64,000 nt of DNA from Margaritispora aquatica (Eukaryota; Ascomycota; Leotiomycetes; Helotiales; Discinellaceae). This document shows, in pieces, positions 47,082-59,620 of this stretch. The stretch is taken from NCBI GenBank assembly GCA_007644065.1, contig VJWN01000006.1, positions 310,001 through 374,000 on the forward strand, written 5' to 3'. The position numbers and the translations under genes were made by a program. The notes under the pieces are model-generated. The model was not told where the DNA came from. It was given only the letters and a program-made list of their open reading frames with translations, and made no database searches. Numbering within the stretch: position 1 is the stretch's first letter; every line of letters starts with the position of its first letter.

Positions 47082-49131
47082 ATGCCTCGTGTTGCCCCTG
47101 GCGATAGGAAGAGAAAATACACGCCCAAGACAAAGACTGGATGTCATACCTGCAGGTGATGAGTTTCTTCTATCACCTGACATCGAGGTTCATAGCACTG
47201 ACATGAGGCAGGAGTAAGACAATTCGGATTCCCTGCATCAATATGCTGCTTAAAATTCTGAATTGAAGCTGATTGGATGTTAAATTACAGTCCGAAGAAT
47301 AAAGTGTAGCCAGGAGAAGCCAAACTGTTTGAAGTGCTCGAGCACAGGGCGAAAATGCGAAGGTTCAGGATACGGCGACGACTATGCAAAGACATGTTGT
47401 CCTTCAACAATATCGACAGAGTCTCTGGCACGCTTAGATATCTCTACCCCTCCCACACAATCTCTATCATGTCACGCGACAGTCAACGAGCAGGAACGTC
47501 GCTCATTTCACTTCTTCATCCAGACAACAGCACCTCAACTGTCCGGATTCTATGGCGAGAAATTCTGGAATCGTATCGTGCTGCAAGCTGCTCACTACGA
47601 GCCGATAATCCATCACTCGATTGTTGCTCTTGGATCACTTCATGAGCGATTTATGCAAAGTAATGGTGTACTTTCTGCGTCTGAGGAATTGATGTATAAG
47701 GATAACTTTGCACTTCAGCATTACAATTTTGCAATCAGAAGCCTTGTGAAGCCGATCACAAAAGAGGAGCGACCTGCTATGGATGTATGTTTGGCAGCTT
47801 GCTTGTTGTTTGCCTGCTTTGAGGTGAGAGTTTACGTGGTGAACTGTATACTATCTTGCTAACCAATCCAGACCATGCAAGGTAACTATGGCTCGGCCAT
47901 AGCGCATGTTCAGAGCGGGATCAAGATTCTGGGGGAGATAGAGTACGATGAAGAGGCAGACTCACATATCCATTCTATTCTAAGGAATGCAAGCGAGCCA
48001 CATGTTCCGATGTCCATTCTCATGGAATTCTTCATGCGTCTCGATTTTCAGATCACTGATGTAAGCTTTTCTCCAATTGTGCCGTCAACTAAGATTCCCA
48101 ATGCTAAAATTAGTGTGTAGATGATAGGAGGAGGTTCATGGACGCTTTTCAAATGCTTCTCGACCATCCGCGCACAAAGACACTACCAATTGGTATCCAT
48201 CCCAACTACATTCACTAGTCTAGCTGAAGCTCGCGATGCTTTGGAATTTCAGAGATTTAGAGCATTATACACAGTATCACAGCTCCCACTGCCCCATCTA
48301 GGAAGTGCTGCTTTCACCACTTGGTCAGCTGAGACAATCCAGGTGTTCGAGCAGTGGTCTGCTGCCCTTTCCTCTTGGGAAAAGGCCCACGAGGATTCAC
48401 TAACAGCGGTGGAGTTCAGAGGGTTGTGTGTTCTGAGGATTCTGAAAAATGTCTGCCATATTGCGCTGAGCGTCATGGGCATGGAGGTGATTGATGAGAT
48501 GCTGTGGGACATTTTCGAGAGCCAGTTTGATGATATCGTCTCGCTTGCTGAGAAGGTGCTCCTGCCCCAACCAACATCCCCCTCGACATCCATCGCGGGC
48601 ACACCTCTCCCCAACATACTACCCCAAACTAACACACAAAATCAAGCCACGTTCTCCCTGGACATGGAGATCCTCGGTCCCGTCTACGGTGTCGTGTCTC
48701 GCTGCCGGGATCCATGGATTCGCCGGCGTGGAATCGATGTGATGAAGAGCAGTGAGCGTCAAGAAGGGATGTGGAACGCCGGCTTCACGGCGAGGATTGC
48801 GGAAAGGGTGGTTCAGATTGAAGAGGAGGGCTTGGGGAAGGTGAAGTGCGCGGCGGATGTGCCTTATTGGTATGTCTTTCTGTCCTTTTTTTCAGCTCTC
48901 CCTTCTACACTATACTCTCTGCATGCAGTACTTGGCTACCATTCTCATGGATGAGTGAGCACGGAAAATGAAGCTAACAGAATATGACGCAGGGCACGAA
49001 TTGCAGACATCATGCCTACATTCGACAAAGAAGGCAAAAAGGCAATCATAAGGTACGGTCGCGTCATGGACCATGACCGGATGGGTGGAAAGCTAGTAAG
49101 GAGAACAGTGGAAGAGGTTGTGGAATGGTGA
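47082..49131 (+). CDS. Zn2Cys6 transcription factor (with 2-nt microexon)
   Basis: Exons 47082-47155, 47212-47213, 47291-47823, 47872-48060, 48121-48869 and 48993-49131 give 561 aa. It is a fungal binuclear zinc-cluster regulator: a basic KRKYTPKTKTG leader, the cluster CHTCRIRRIKC continuing SQEKPNCLKCSSTGRKC (spacing CX2CX6CX6CX2CX6C), then a fungal-specific helical middle region (ATVNEQERRSFHFFIQTTAP, HHSIVALGSLHERF, TMQGNYGSAIAHVQSGIKIL). Targets cannot be inferred. The cluster is split by 135 nt. A single GTGATG...TTACAG intron would put a stop shortly after the join. Treating the stretch as two introns (47156-47211 and 47214-47290) around the 2-nt exon GA restores frame and exact Cys spacing. 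All later joins keep this frame to the stop at 49131. Confidence 0.85.
47156..47290 (+). other. Two back-to-back introns around a 2-nt exon in the zinc cluster
   Basis: Intron A (47156-47211, 56 nt) is GTGATG...CACTGACATGAGGCAG, with a CTGAC branch site. Intron B (47214-47290, 77 nt) is GTAAGA...GCTGATTGG...TTACAG. The bases GA between them complete AGG and start ATC. An alternative twin-intron reading (inner intron GTGATG...GGAG, outer donor G+TAAGA) is also in frame but gives CX5C instead of the canonical CX6C. Confidence 0.75.
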
Positions 49132-50176
49132 TTGCGAAAAACACTTAATTTTGTTGAAACTCCCGCCTCGAGTTTAGAGGCTGTGTTGATGTCGTGTATT
49201 GGCATTTGTAGTAGAGTACCACGGCAAATGCCGTGCTTATAAAGAGGGCTTGACATAAGATAGACTTGTGTCGTTTCTGAAGCATGTGGAGGGAGCTCCA
49301 AGTATAGACGGGAAATTGGCAAGCATGACTCGCACTTGCCAGGTCCCCGAGGCATTTGTGCGATTCAACTCCAATCAATCACCATGCAATACATGGACAA
49401 CAAATAAGTCAGGCATCTTCCGCAATCCGATAAACAATGTGAGACAATTATCATGACGAATTAGATATCAATTTGACTGTCCATTGGTTTTCCCTTACTC
49501 CAACCAGCACTGCTACGTATTTTGACTTAAGCCATCCACCCATCCATCCATCCATCCGATGCCACACTATCCGCCCATTACTCGGATAACCTCTCCTCCT
49601 ATCCAGCTAAGGAATATAGCCACACCATACAACAAACATACACATAAACCAACAAACTACGACAAACCATCAAAATACCAGAAGCACAATCATCATGCGG
49701 CCACTCGCTTATTCAAAAGCACCAAACTACAATTCCAAAGAAACAACTGGAAATAAAGGAGCACCAGCAGCACGACGAAAAGTGAAGAAGAATGCTTGTT
49801 TCGTTTTTGGGGTCTTGCTCCCCTAACCCACCACTACCGATCTAAACAAGCATCCATCCAACCCATATCGCCTCATCCAATTCTTCTCCCTTCGTATTCC
49901 CTCCTATCCTATCCCAGGAAAGTATTTTCTTCGCCTTCGTACAAAACTCGAAACAAGAATGCAATCATAATAGAGGATGTCCGAAGACGTCTCGTGGTAT
50001 CTAATGAGGGGGAGAAAATGGATCGCACGCCACGCGAAGAAGGGAAAGCATTAAAACATACACATATATCGAACAATGGCTAATGGAGATATGCAAGAAT
50101 TGAAGTAGCAAAAGTTGCCTAGAAGGCGGAGAGCGTCGCGAGTAAATGGTGGAAATTTTAGGTCATAAGATGTTGA
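49132..50176. other. 1.0-kb intergenic region with ATCC repeat
   Basis: Lies between converging genes. It contains a short catcc/atcc array near 49533-49558 and no supported gene. Confidence 0.5.
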
Positions 50177-53100
50177 TCAGTGGACTTTTTTGCGTCCAAA
50201 CATGCGCTGGAAGGCGCTCGATTCCTCCTTGTGTACAGTGGGCGTGAAGGTAAGAGGTTGTGTAGCCATGCTGCTTGGTGGCTCGCTGCGCATTAAGAAG
50301 TCGGCTAGGTCGCTGGTCCTTGCTGCGGGGGTATATACAGCTTCTCTTGGCTGGTAACTCTTCTGTGAAACCTTTGTCCTCGAAGTTTGAGGCGGCTGTG
50401 CTGTTTCTGGCCTTGCAGAGTTGTAACCATTGCTATTCTGGGAGTATGAGGAGCCGTTGTTGGAGCTATACTGAGTTGTGATAGGAGTATGCGTGGGGAG
50501 TGGTTTGGAGGTAGAAGGTCGAGTGTCTGGTCCACCTCGAGACTTTGGAGGTGGTTGCGAAATGGAGTTGTTATTTCGGCCAAAGCGGGACATGATACTA
50601 GGCGAGCTGGATTTCTTCTTCAGTCCTTTGCTACCAGGGCGAGGCACGTCGGTGAAGACAGAGGTAGGAGCAATGGGCTCAGGTGGGGGTGGAACATTTC
50701 GGAGGAAGTCGGCCAAGGACTCTTCTTGGATGACTTGTGGGCGACGTCCAGTCAGGGCCTCATACTCCTCTTCCTCATCCGAGAAGTCGATAGCATACGG
50801 ATCACGGACTCGACGCGTTTTTCGCTTGGGCATTGCGTCTTCATCGTCGAAATCATTCTTTTTCTGGATTGGCAAAGGCTTGTTTCTCAGCAATGGCGCT
50901 GTAGAAGTGACAGAGCTGTTGACAGAATTGGACGCTTGGCTATAACGAGGATCAGGAAGAGAAGCATCGACAGCTTTCCCGCCAACAGCTCCTGCCATTT
51001 GATCAGAATCCATGGTGCTGCGAAATGGTGCAACCGTGCGAGGAATTCTGTGGGTCTCTTTGTCCAACTGAGGACCAGATCTAACAAAATCGATCAAATC
51101 GCTGATACTATCGCCACGAGGCACAACCGCATCACGAGCTTGAAGTCGATTGCGGCCAGCAGACGAGCCTGCACGTTGAGGTAGTGACGCAACAGCTCCA
51201 ACACGTGGAACCGTACCGCTAACATTACGAGAAGTGCCATTCGCCCCTTTGTGGGAGCTTTCACGAATGGGAAATGCAGGAAGCATCTGTGGCTGTGAAT
51301 CATACGAAGCAACAGGACCTGTGCTTCTAATGAAATTGGCAAAATCGCCCATTGAATTGCCATCGACTCGAGCGTCACGAGGTTGAGGAGCGTTGGCCCG
51401 CAGTCTTGTCCCAGTCGACGGACTTGCAGTGTTCGTTCTGGGAATCGCCTTAAAGGTTTGGGCTGATTTGACGGATGCGGCGCTGCCTACTGGTGGATTA
51501 GAGTGAAGACCAGTCAGCTTTGTGACGGATGAAGAGTGTGAACGACCAGTGCTCGGTCTCAACTCTGAGTTGTAGGCCATACTAGGTGGAAGAATATTCC
51601 GAGGCGAGTCGGGAGTCTGCGATGGTTAGAACTTAAATTCTTAGGTGGATAGAACAAATAACTTACTTCGATATTACGCATATTCTGTGGAGTCAGGGTA
51701 TATTGGATAGTCTGGTCACTACGGATGAGTTGCTCAAAGCTCTGGCTCTTGTTGTCGAGACCCGCATCTTCTTCCGACGTACGTGTCGCTCTCATTTTGA
51801 TAGAGTTCCCTGACGATTGCGATCCCGAATGATGAAGACGAATGGATCTTGATGGGCTGTCGGGTACAACCGTTTTACCTGTGTCTGGTCGAACAATTCT
51901 CGGAGGAGAATTGCGGTTGCTAGCAGAGCCGGTTCTATTTTGATGTGGCTGATCTGCAGCTCTCTGAATTTGTGAAACAGCAGAGGTTGATCCAGCAGAC
52001 AACCGACTATTAGGAGCGTTTTCAGTGTTGCTGTTGGCATCGAGACTTGGTGCGTTCTCGCTGGAGTCGTCAGAAGTGTCTGGAGCACCCTCCATCATTT
52101 CGCGCAGGGGTGTGAGAGGTGGAGCCCCATTCTCGACGCCAATAGCTCGACTACCAGATTGGGTTGGGTGTGATTGAATAGGTAGACCACTGCTCGCCAG
52201 ATCTAGGGGCGAAGAAACATACCTTGACACTGGGGCAGGGCCCAAGACAAAGGTTGATGAATGAGAGTAACTGGCAGGAGATTGTGCTGAGACATCTGGG
52301 TCATCCACAATGTAGCGCTGTGTCTCAACATCGATACCTTGCATAGCACCCGCAAAATCTGCAGCAACGGCAGTTCTTGGGCCAGACTCGCTAATGTCGT
52401 TCGCACTCACGAGTTTCTCAGCACTTCGTTCCTCAACTTCAGCAATTGATTCTCCAGCACTGTTTCTTGTACGACTGATGCTCAAAGAGGATCCGTTGCG
52501 ATAGATAGGGCTGGAATTGATACCTCTAGATATCGGACTACCAACTCGTGGGGACTGTGTGTCGATAACTGTTGAATAGATGCTGCTGGAGCGAGAAGGG
52601 CCCGGTCGACCAATTCCCATTGGATCAATGCCATCAACAGAGCCAGGCCGTGACCGTTGAGGGCTCTTCATTGATCCAACATCGATCAGTCGTAGCGAGT
52701 GAATGCTGGGTGATCTTATGCTAGATTTTCTGGACATCCCATTCGGCTCTTCCGGAGAAACTCTACCACCAAGAGATACTCTAGAGGATGTCATGATTTG
52801 CGGCTCTTCGTTCAGAAGATCCTCTTCATTCTCGAGATCTTCAATAGGAGCTAAAGCAGTGACTTGTTCATGTACACTTGCGACAACACCACTTACCAAT
52901 CCGTTTGAGTTTACAACTTTAGTCTCTTCTGAAACTACCACTTCCTTCTCATCGATAATGTTAGCTGCTTCCAAATCGTTATCCAGGTGGGATTGCTCAG
53001 ACTTCGTCTCGGGCATGACATCTGTGATGCTGGCAAATTCCTGACCAGAAGTCTTGGCTCGCTTTGGTGAAATGTAAACGTTTGGAGTTGGTGATGGTAG

Positions 53101-54384
53101 TGAACTGGAACGTTTTCTTGTGGTTTGTGGTCTGATAAATGGATCTAGAGGTGAAATGGGTGTAAGAGGCACGTAGTTTGACATATCAAAGCTCTTTGGC
53201 CGGGGGAGTATGTGGTAACCTAGGTCGTCTTCTGACTCCTCTTCGTCGCCTTCGTCGTCGCTCTGTACAGCCAGTCCAGGTATCTCAATTTCAGCAATAT
53301 CATTTTCAGTTTCTGGGAGTGGCAGATTGGCTGCTAGTTCAGACTCGGCCAATACAGCGGCTAAAGATGGTCTTCTTTCCTCGTCAATTGGCATTTCTGC
53401 AACAAGACTTGGTGCCCTGCTTGCTGAAGGTTGAGATAGCAGAGATTCGCGTGAAAACGAGCGGGCCATGGAAATTGATGTGTTTGGTGTACGCACACGC
53501 TTCTTCCAGCCCCTCCACAGCCGACCAAGAGTTCGATCCATAGCAACCTTCTCCACATCATGCTCCTCAACGACTACACGCTCCGCAATGTCAGACGGTG
53601 TGCTCATTCCATCCTTATCTTCCCGTTCATGCTTCGTTCTCAGTCTGTGATATGCAGCTTGGCCTGCCACAATCAATACCTGCTCACCCATGAATTCTAG
53701 GATGGATGTAAGAAAAATGGCTACTGCAGGAGAAACAGCGTCTGGGTTGTACGAGTCCCGGTTGCTGGTTCCTGGCGGACCGTCCAAATGCTCCTGCTCT
53801 GTATAGTAGTCTTCATCTTCTTCCTCCATATCTCCTAGAGAAGAATACACCATGCATCGAAGTCTAGTCCTTTTCCAAACCAGCTCTAAATCCCAATCCC
53901 CACTGGCCTCGAGACTGTTATGTATGGCTAATAAATCCTCGTCGTCACCTCCACCCAAGTATTCGTTCAATTCCTGATCCGCGCCATTGATGGCTCCCGA
54001 GGCAAGTTTCGGCTTCAAGACTTCGCTGACAGCAGGTCGCAAGGCTGCCAAGGAAGTTGATCGAGAAATAGAAAGGAAGTTGAATAAAAGTTGGTCCAGA
54101 AACCGATTGACCAATTTGAGGGACTGTGGTGCTACCAATGCAGTCTCTCCCGAAGGCTCAATTCCATGCTGGTCAAACCAAGTATCCGCTTGACTATCAT
54201 GGTCATTTGTAACAATTTGTGATGCTGCAGATGCAGCAATAAACCCAGGATCGGGTGAGACGGTGACAGGAGGAGAGAGCAAACCGCCATAGCCTTGCAG
54301 AGATGGCCTATCGCTAGAAATGCTTTGTGATCGTTTCGATCGCGGAGAGGGAAATCCAGTTATCACTGTGAGCTCTGGCGCCAT
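50177..54384 (-). CDS. Large fungal protein with histone-fold-like segment, function unknown
   Basis: Exons 54384-51667 and 51616-50177 give 1385 aa, joined by a 51-nt intron (GTAAGT...CATCGCAG, phase 0). The 5' part starts MAPELTVITGFPSP. Residues about 90-150 (SLKLVNRFLDQLLFNFLSIS, LAALRPAVSEVLKPKLASGA) and about 215-250 (SPAVAIFLTSILEFMGEQVL, IVAGQAAYHRL) look folded; the second closely resembles the central helix of histone H2A (AVLEYLxAEILELAGNAA), so a histone-fold pair is possible. DRTLGRLWRGWKKR follows. The rest, over 1000 residues, is Ser/Pro-rich and disordered, with repeated short blocks in the second exon (DFANFIRSTGP, DLIDFVRSGP, SLADFLRNVPP, DLADFLMRSEP), an apparent recurring linear motif. 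It ends AFQRMFGRKKVH. I know no function; I infer a nuclear or scaffold role at low confidence. Confidence 0.8.
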
Positions 54385-57300
54385 ATTGGAAGCCACAAAG
54401 TATTTGGCAGCGCAGTGCGCCTGTATGTTCTTGTGTATTTTTGTATATATATCCCGTGTTTCGGCAGATTGTGAATCATAGATGGCTCCAAAGTAATGGT
54501 GTGGTCAAGATGGCCAAAGATATATTACTCAGAGCTGAGATGTTGGGTCACGGAATGACAACAAACAGACGATCTGTGTCAACGGATTTGATTAGCCTTT
54601 TTTCCGTTCGTTGAAAATCGAGGACAGATGACAAGATCGCAGAGCCAGAGGATTTCGAATTGAGTGGATTGCTACAGGATTGTGTTCTCTGAGTTTTGCA
54701 TTCCCCTCCACAAAGACACAAGAAGAACCAGCCAGTTCGCAATATGCTGCACTGCTCATCCAATCTGTGCTACACAAAGCGCATGGGCATCTCGTGGTCC
54801 CCCAAGAATTGTAGGTAGGCGGAATGTGTCGTTGAAGATATCGATAGGTGGAACCAAATCAACCGGCATTCTTCAGCACAATGGCTGGTGGGCGATGTAT
54901 AGACTTGTTTGCAATTGGACAGTGAAGAATTAAAACACACCTGAGGTATCAAACGAGTTGCAATTGCCATTCAGTGAAGGAGGGTCGTAGAGGGAGAATA
55001 AGGTAATTGATACAGAGCATAAAATGTGAAGGGCAAGGTGTTGCAAATGGCGAGTGATATCTTGCGCTGCAAGACCGTTGAGGGAGGGGAAAAAGTAAAG
55101 AAGATCTTGAAGGTGAGGAATGAAGATCTCAAAGTCTCAGTGTTTGAGCGTTGCTTCGAAGCTGAGCAAGCTGAGAAGCTGAGTCGCTGGGTCGCTGAGT
55201 CGTTGGCTGAACTTGACCTTACCTCCTTCCTTCTTCTTTCCTGTCGGGTGGTGTGGTCTTTCCTGTCCGGAGTATGTAAGAGTACGGCACTTCGACTTCT
55301 TTCGGAGGTCTGCACCTTTTTCTGTTAGTGCACCAAGCCGATATGGGCGGGAAACGGAGGGTGTTAGCCCGATGAGGAATAGTCCGAGAAGCGAGCTGCC
55401 AAACTCAGGGGCGGATTCCAATAGTGCTGATTTGGGTCGTGGGTGCCCTGGGTCGTCTTGGGTCGAGTGGATACTCCGGATGCTGGAGGATCATACAGAA
55501 TACAGTACCAGCAAATTTGTTCCCAAATTGTGGCTTAGGTTCGGAGAATAAGAACGATACAAAAGTCTTCGAGCCCCCCGCCGGAAGAGAGAAAGGTCGA
55601 GATGCATCTCCGATTTTGTTTACCAAGATTGGAAGACTTGTGGGGAGTGTAACGAGAGGTGTACTGAAGTAGCTAGCCGAATTCTATACACATGATATTG
55701 GAGGTGGACCATGCCATGTTCACAATGGGCAGTATCCGATCAGTCAAGGTATTCTAACATTCCCATTTATTTGAATTGCACAGAGGTTGCTACGTTTTGC
55801 CTCACATTCATCATTGTTTGAGGTGGCATTTGCGAAGTGGTGTTTATCAAGAATCGTAATCTTTCAAGCTAAAGCTTTGACTAGGCTCGGCCACCCTCGA
55901 GCATCTTCATTTGTCTGCTTTAGGAAAAGGAAGATACCGAATACTCAGCGCAGGAAGCTAGGCTGCACACTATAAGAACGTGATGAAGGCTTCCCGAGCC
56001 AATGGGTAGTAGGCAATGGAATTTTCATCTAGAGCTTTTCCCAAAGCAAATAATTGACCAGTACTTTGGGAGTACGGTTATGATCCGATTATAATCGGGA
56101 CAGAACTTACTATAACCATAGTAGAACCTGACCTACGGAAATTAGACAAGTATTTTTCTGTCTCGTTTATAAAAGAATTGCTTTTCTTACAAGTCTCTAT
56201 ACTCCAAGTACAACGCATCTCGAACATATTTGGTATTTCAGTACCCAAGAGACATTGCCCGATCATTCAAATGTGTATCAACAACACATGGACCATACCC
56301 ACCCTAAATCTTGATACGTGCATTTGGGCGTCCCATCTCAATCAGCTGTCACTAGAGTGGAGATATCAGCTAGAAACTAGGGAACGGCGGGACTGACGAC
56401 GAGGAGGATCCCTGAATAGCTACTTCATGAGCAAGCTCAGAGTACCTAATGCAGATGTAATGCAAGTCAATCGTGCTAATCCAAGCTACTGCAACACTAT
56501 ATCCCTTACTTCATCGTGCCCCGCGAATCATTGCCACAAGTCAGCTGTACCACTCGGACGAATGATCAGACGGGAAGGCAAAAGTTCCAACAGAGCGGAT
56601 GTCAAAGCACAGTAGGCATGACGCCTTTTCTGATACTCGAAGCAAGGACGACAAAGAGTGTTTCTAATCTATCTTGCAGGTGTAAAAAGTAGCTTTAATA
56701 TTACTACTACTTGGTCCTGTATCACAAACATAGGTGTGCATTGCACATTGGTGCTATTGCAGCAGCATGCAATAGTAGCGGCCGGTGAGTCTAGTCAGAC
56801 TTGGGCAAGGCTCCGTAGGAATATGTTCCACAACACTGCTGTCGGAGTACAACATATAAAAATCGGTGAAGATTGTTGATCCAGATAGTGCAGTAGCCGC
56901 AGATTGTTCGCCAGAAATCTAGATGCAATTCTTAGCAGCCCAACATCAAAACGAAGAGGCAAACATGAAAACTGATAGGTTCTCGATTGTCCATACAATT
57001 ATCGGCTTCGTCCCAAGTTTTCCCAACAGAGGCACGTCCCGAATTTGGCGGAAGACCGCGAGAGGTGGTTGGTGAATTCGATTGCAGTAGCTCCGAATGC
57101 CCGGGTTTTCAGGTACCATTCCATTCTACCAGCTTTGCTTGACAAAGGGGAACAAGCCAGGCATGCACTCATGCCAGCGCAAAAAAATTGCCAAATTCCC
57201 AAGGGTTTATTGGATGGGCAAATAAAGAGCCGACCTGTCACAGGCGACACTAAACTGCGTATCCTTGATACCATGTACATGCAGGAAGTATCTCCGTACC

Positions 57301-58849
57301 TCACTTCACATTCCTCGACCTCACCCCGTTCCGATATGTATCAACGACTCTCATCACCATCATCACTACCACCACCTCCATCTTAATGTAAATTGTATTG
57401 TGCAAGAGAAAAGCATGTCTGTCTTCCCGAGTCAGGATTCGGCAGCATGCATTCAGGATAGGGAAGCTCGCCGATGAAGATCATGTCTCACAGTTACCAA
57501 CGGCAGCGTGCAGACGAGAAAACGGTCTCCTGCCCAGCACTGAATGCACAATAAGACCTATCAAACGTTTTATCCTAATATATTCTGTCAACTCTCATCT
57601 GTCATGTTCCAATTGAGAAGCGGAGAGATGAGCCCTCTGCGGCTTTCCTTGTCAGCGGCTGTACCGCAATAAGAAGGACCTGTGAGAGAGAGGTGGAAAC
57701 CACGCTGTTGTTCACATTTCTAAATTCTTGCAGCCATGCAAAGTCACTGTTTTCAATCAATGTCATGTGCGTCTGGGTGCTATTTAAGCTTTGGGGCCAA
57801 CCTCACTCAAGGCAAGGTTGTAGCAAGACAGACAGCAAAACAACTTTATAGTGTGTTAATTGTCGATAGAAGTTCGGAAACTCTTTGGGGGATGTATCGA
57901 CAGGTTTCTGCACCAGTAGGTAGCAATCCCTTATCTATTCTACCTTTTCATTTTTAGCTTTTCATCTTCAGTCGAAGTGGCCACAATATGAATATATTAC
58001 AACATTGAATGGGGATTGTCACCTGCAAACAAGCGGCTTAATCACTTCGAGTTCGTTTATCATAATACCAATCATATACATCGAGTCGAGGTTTCCACCA
58101 ATTCTCTCTTGATTCATTTTTTCTTTCTCTCTCTCTCTCTTTAGAATCTCAAAATTTGGGTAAATCTTATATATAAGCAATCGCAATGGTAGAACTCGGT
58201 CAAGCGAGGTTGTTTACTGCTATATTTTGACAATACAATTAAATACCCAGATATTGCGATCCGTACTCACTGTCATCAGATGCCCTTCGATCTCTATGCC
58301 TTTCAACTTTATCATACATTTGTCTTGTGTCCCCTTCATTTGGCAACGTTGTTATGCCTCGGTGAGTCTGCAATCAAACTAGGTGTATCTCTTGAAGAGC
58401 ATGACGATGAGTGTCGTCAGGCGAGCTCTCATATGCATGATATTTATCGCATTGGAGGGTTTTATTGAAAGCTGATGGCCATGTAATGCAATAAAACATC
58501 TTACACCACAAAACTCCTACGTTCGGAGAGTGCAAGGCGGATTAAGAAGGAACGTCAGATTATAAAGCACGGCATCTACTTTCCTACCCGCTGAACTTCT
58601 GTCCGCTATTACCAGAAGCGGGCTAAAAACATTTCACGAATCGAAAGAGGCAAGTACTTTCAGGCCTTTGATATCATTTACGATGAATGGTCTGTCGTCA
58701 TCAAATGGTGTGTCAAATATCTTCATTCGCATCATTTCAGCGCCGTCGCTGTTGTATAACGCCCAAACCATCCAGTGAGGTTCAAGAATCCTTCCAGAAG
58801 CACAACCAAGCTCAAGCTCAATGCTCCTCCATCATCCACATAGTCAAAG
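54385..58849. other. 4.5-kb gene-poor region
   Basis: No protein gene could be built. Open frames are short and lack motifs or consensus intron joins. The start should contain the promoter of the 1385-aa protein gene. A CT microsatellite lies near 58117-58140. No mobile-element ends were recognised, though strongly mutated repeats would be hard to see by eye. Confidence 0.45.
58117..58140. repeat. TC/TTTC microsatellite
   Basis: Short pyrimidine microsatellite (tttctttctctctctctctc) in a gene-poor stretch. Confidence 0.8.
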
Positions 58850-59620
58850 TTAAGCATTCCGAAGGATTTGCTCTCGCTTTACCGCCTCCCACTCGGAAAC
58901 TCCGACTCTCTCCATCGCAGCAGCCTGGAGACTTCTTCCGTCGCTGAATCCATTCAACCCCTCTTCCCATTCCTTCCGCAATAGACACATTTCGTATGCT
59001 AGGTCATTGTCGTCGAGGGTGAGATGTTGAATGCGACCCACTATTCCCGCGCTCAAAGTTTTTTCTCGCGACTTATTCTTGAGCGAGGATACGAGGCTAA
59101 CAAACGTTGAATTGCGGCTGAAGTCTTGCAAGGTTTCTCCCACAAATGTCGTTGCCTCGTCGCCTGTCAAAGGACGAGACAAAGCATAAATACGTCCCTT
59201 GGAAAACCCCTCCAGATATGCTAGCTCGCATCTCAGTCTCCACTCAATCTCGTGTTCCTGTCCATCCATTTCCATGATGTTGCATGCCTCCGTCATAAAG
59301 ATCTCCCATTTCTGTCCCATGCTCGTCTTCAGTCTCTGAGCGCGAACTTCCAAACAAGAAGGGCACCACCGTGGATACAGAACGAGCAGCATATGAGGAA
59401 TATCTTGAGCGGTGCCAGCAATGACTTGGTTGCCGAGCGCGATGCGAATTGAAGAATCGTGCAATGCAGGATCAAAGGCATGTAAGAATCCCACATGGAT
59501 ATGCTCGATCTGTTCTCTGGATTCTGGCATCGTCATTGAAATGGCGAATGTGTGTTGTACGCTTTTGGGAGATTTCATATCCACCTCTATGAATTCTGGG
59601 AATCGGTGCAGGAAAGCCAT
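58850..59620 (-). CDS. WCPSC-motif protein A, uncharacterised fungal family
   Basis: Single exon of 256 aa from the first ATG (MAFLHRFPEF at 59620); an upstream exon is possible because the frame stays open to 59665. I do not recognise a named family. The centre has LLVLYPRWCPSCLEVRAQRL, with a CPSC pair after a strand of hydrophobics; then CELAYLEGFSKGRIYALSRP; and a helical, charged C-terminus (SLQAAAMERVGVSEWEAVKR). The same blocks in the same order occur in the gene at 60163-60888, so the two are paralogues in the same orientation about 540 bp apart. WCPSC resembles a thioredoxin-like CxxC or a half zinc site, but the surrounding sequence does not look like thioredoxin. No signal peptide or membrane segment. 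Confidence 0.75.
   Translation of the reverse strand: MAFLHRFPEFIEVDMKSPKSVQHTFAISMTMPESREQIEHIHVGFLHAFDPALHDSSIRIALGNQVIAGTAQDIPHMLLVLYPRWCPSCLEVRAQRLKTSMGQKWEIFMTEACNIMEMDGQEHEIEWRLRCELAYLEGFSKGRIYALSRPLTGDEATTFVGETLQDFSRNSTFVSLVSSLKNKSREKTLSAGIVGRIQHLTLDDNDLAYEMCLLRKEWEEGLNGFSDGRSLQAAAMERVGVSEWEAVKREQILRNA

Noticed and set aside
47156..47290. Single 135-nt intron in the zinc-cluster gene
   Set aside because: The join gives AGT CCG AAG AAT AAA GTG TAG, a stop inside the cluster, and destroys the Cys spacing.
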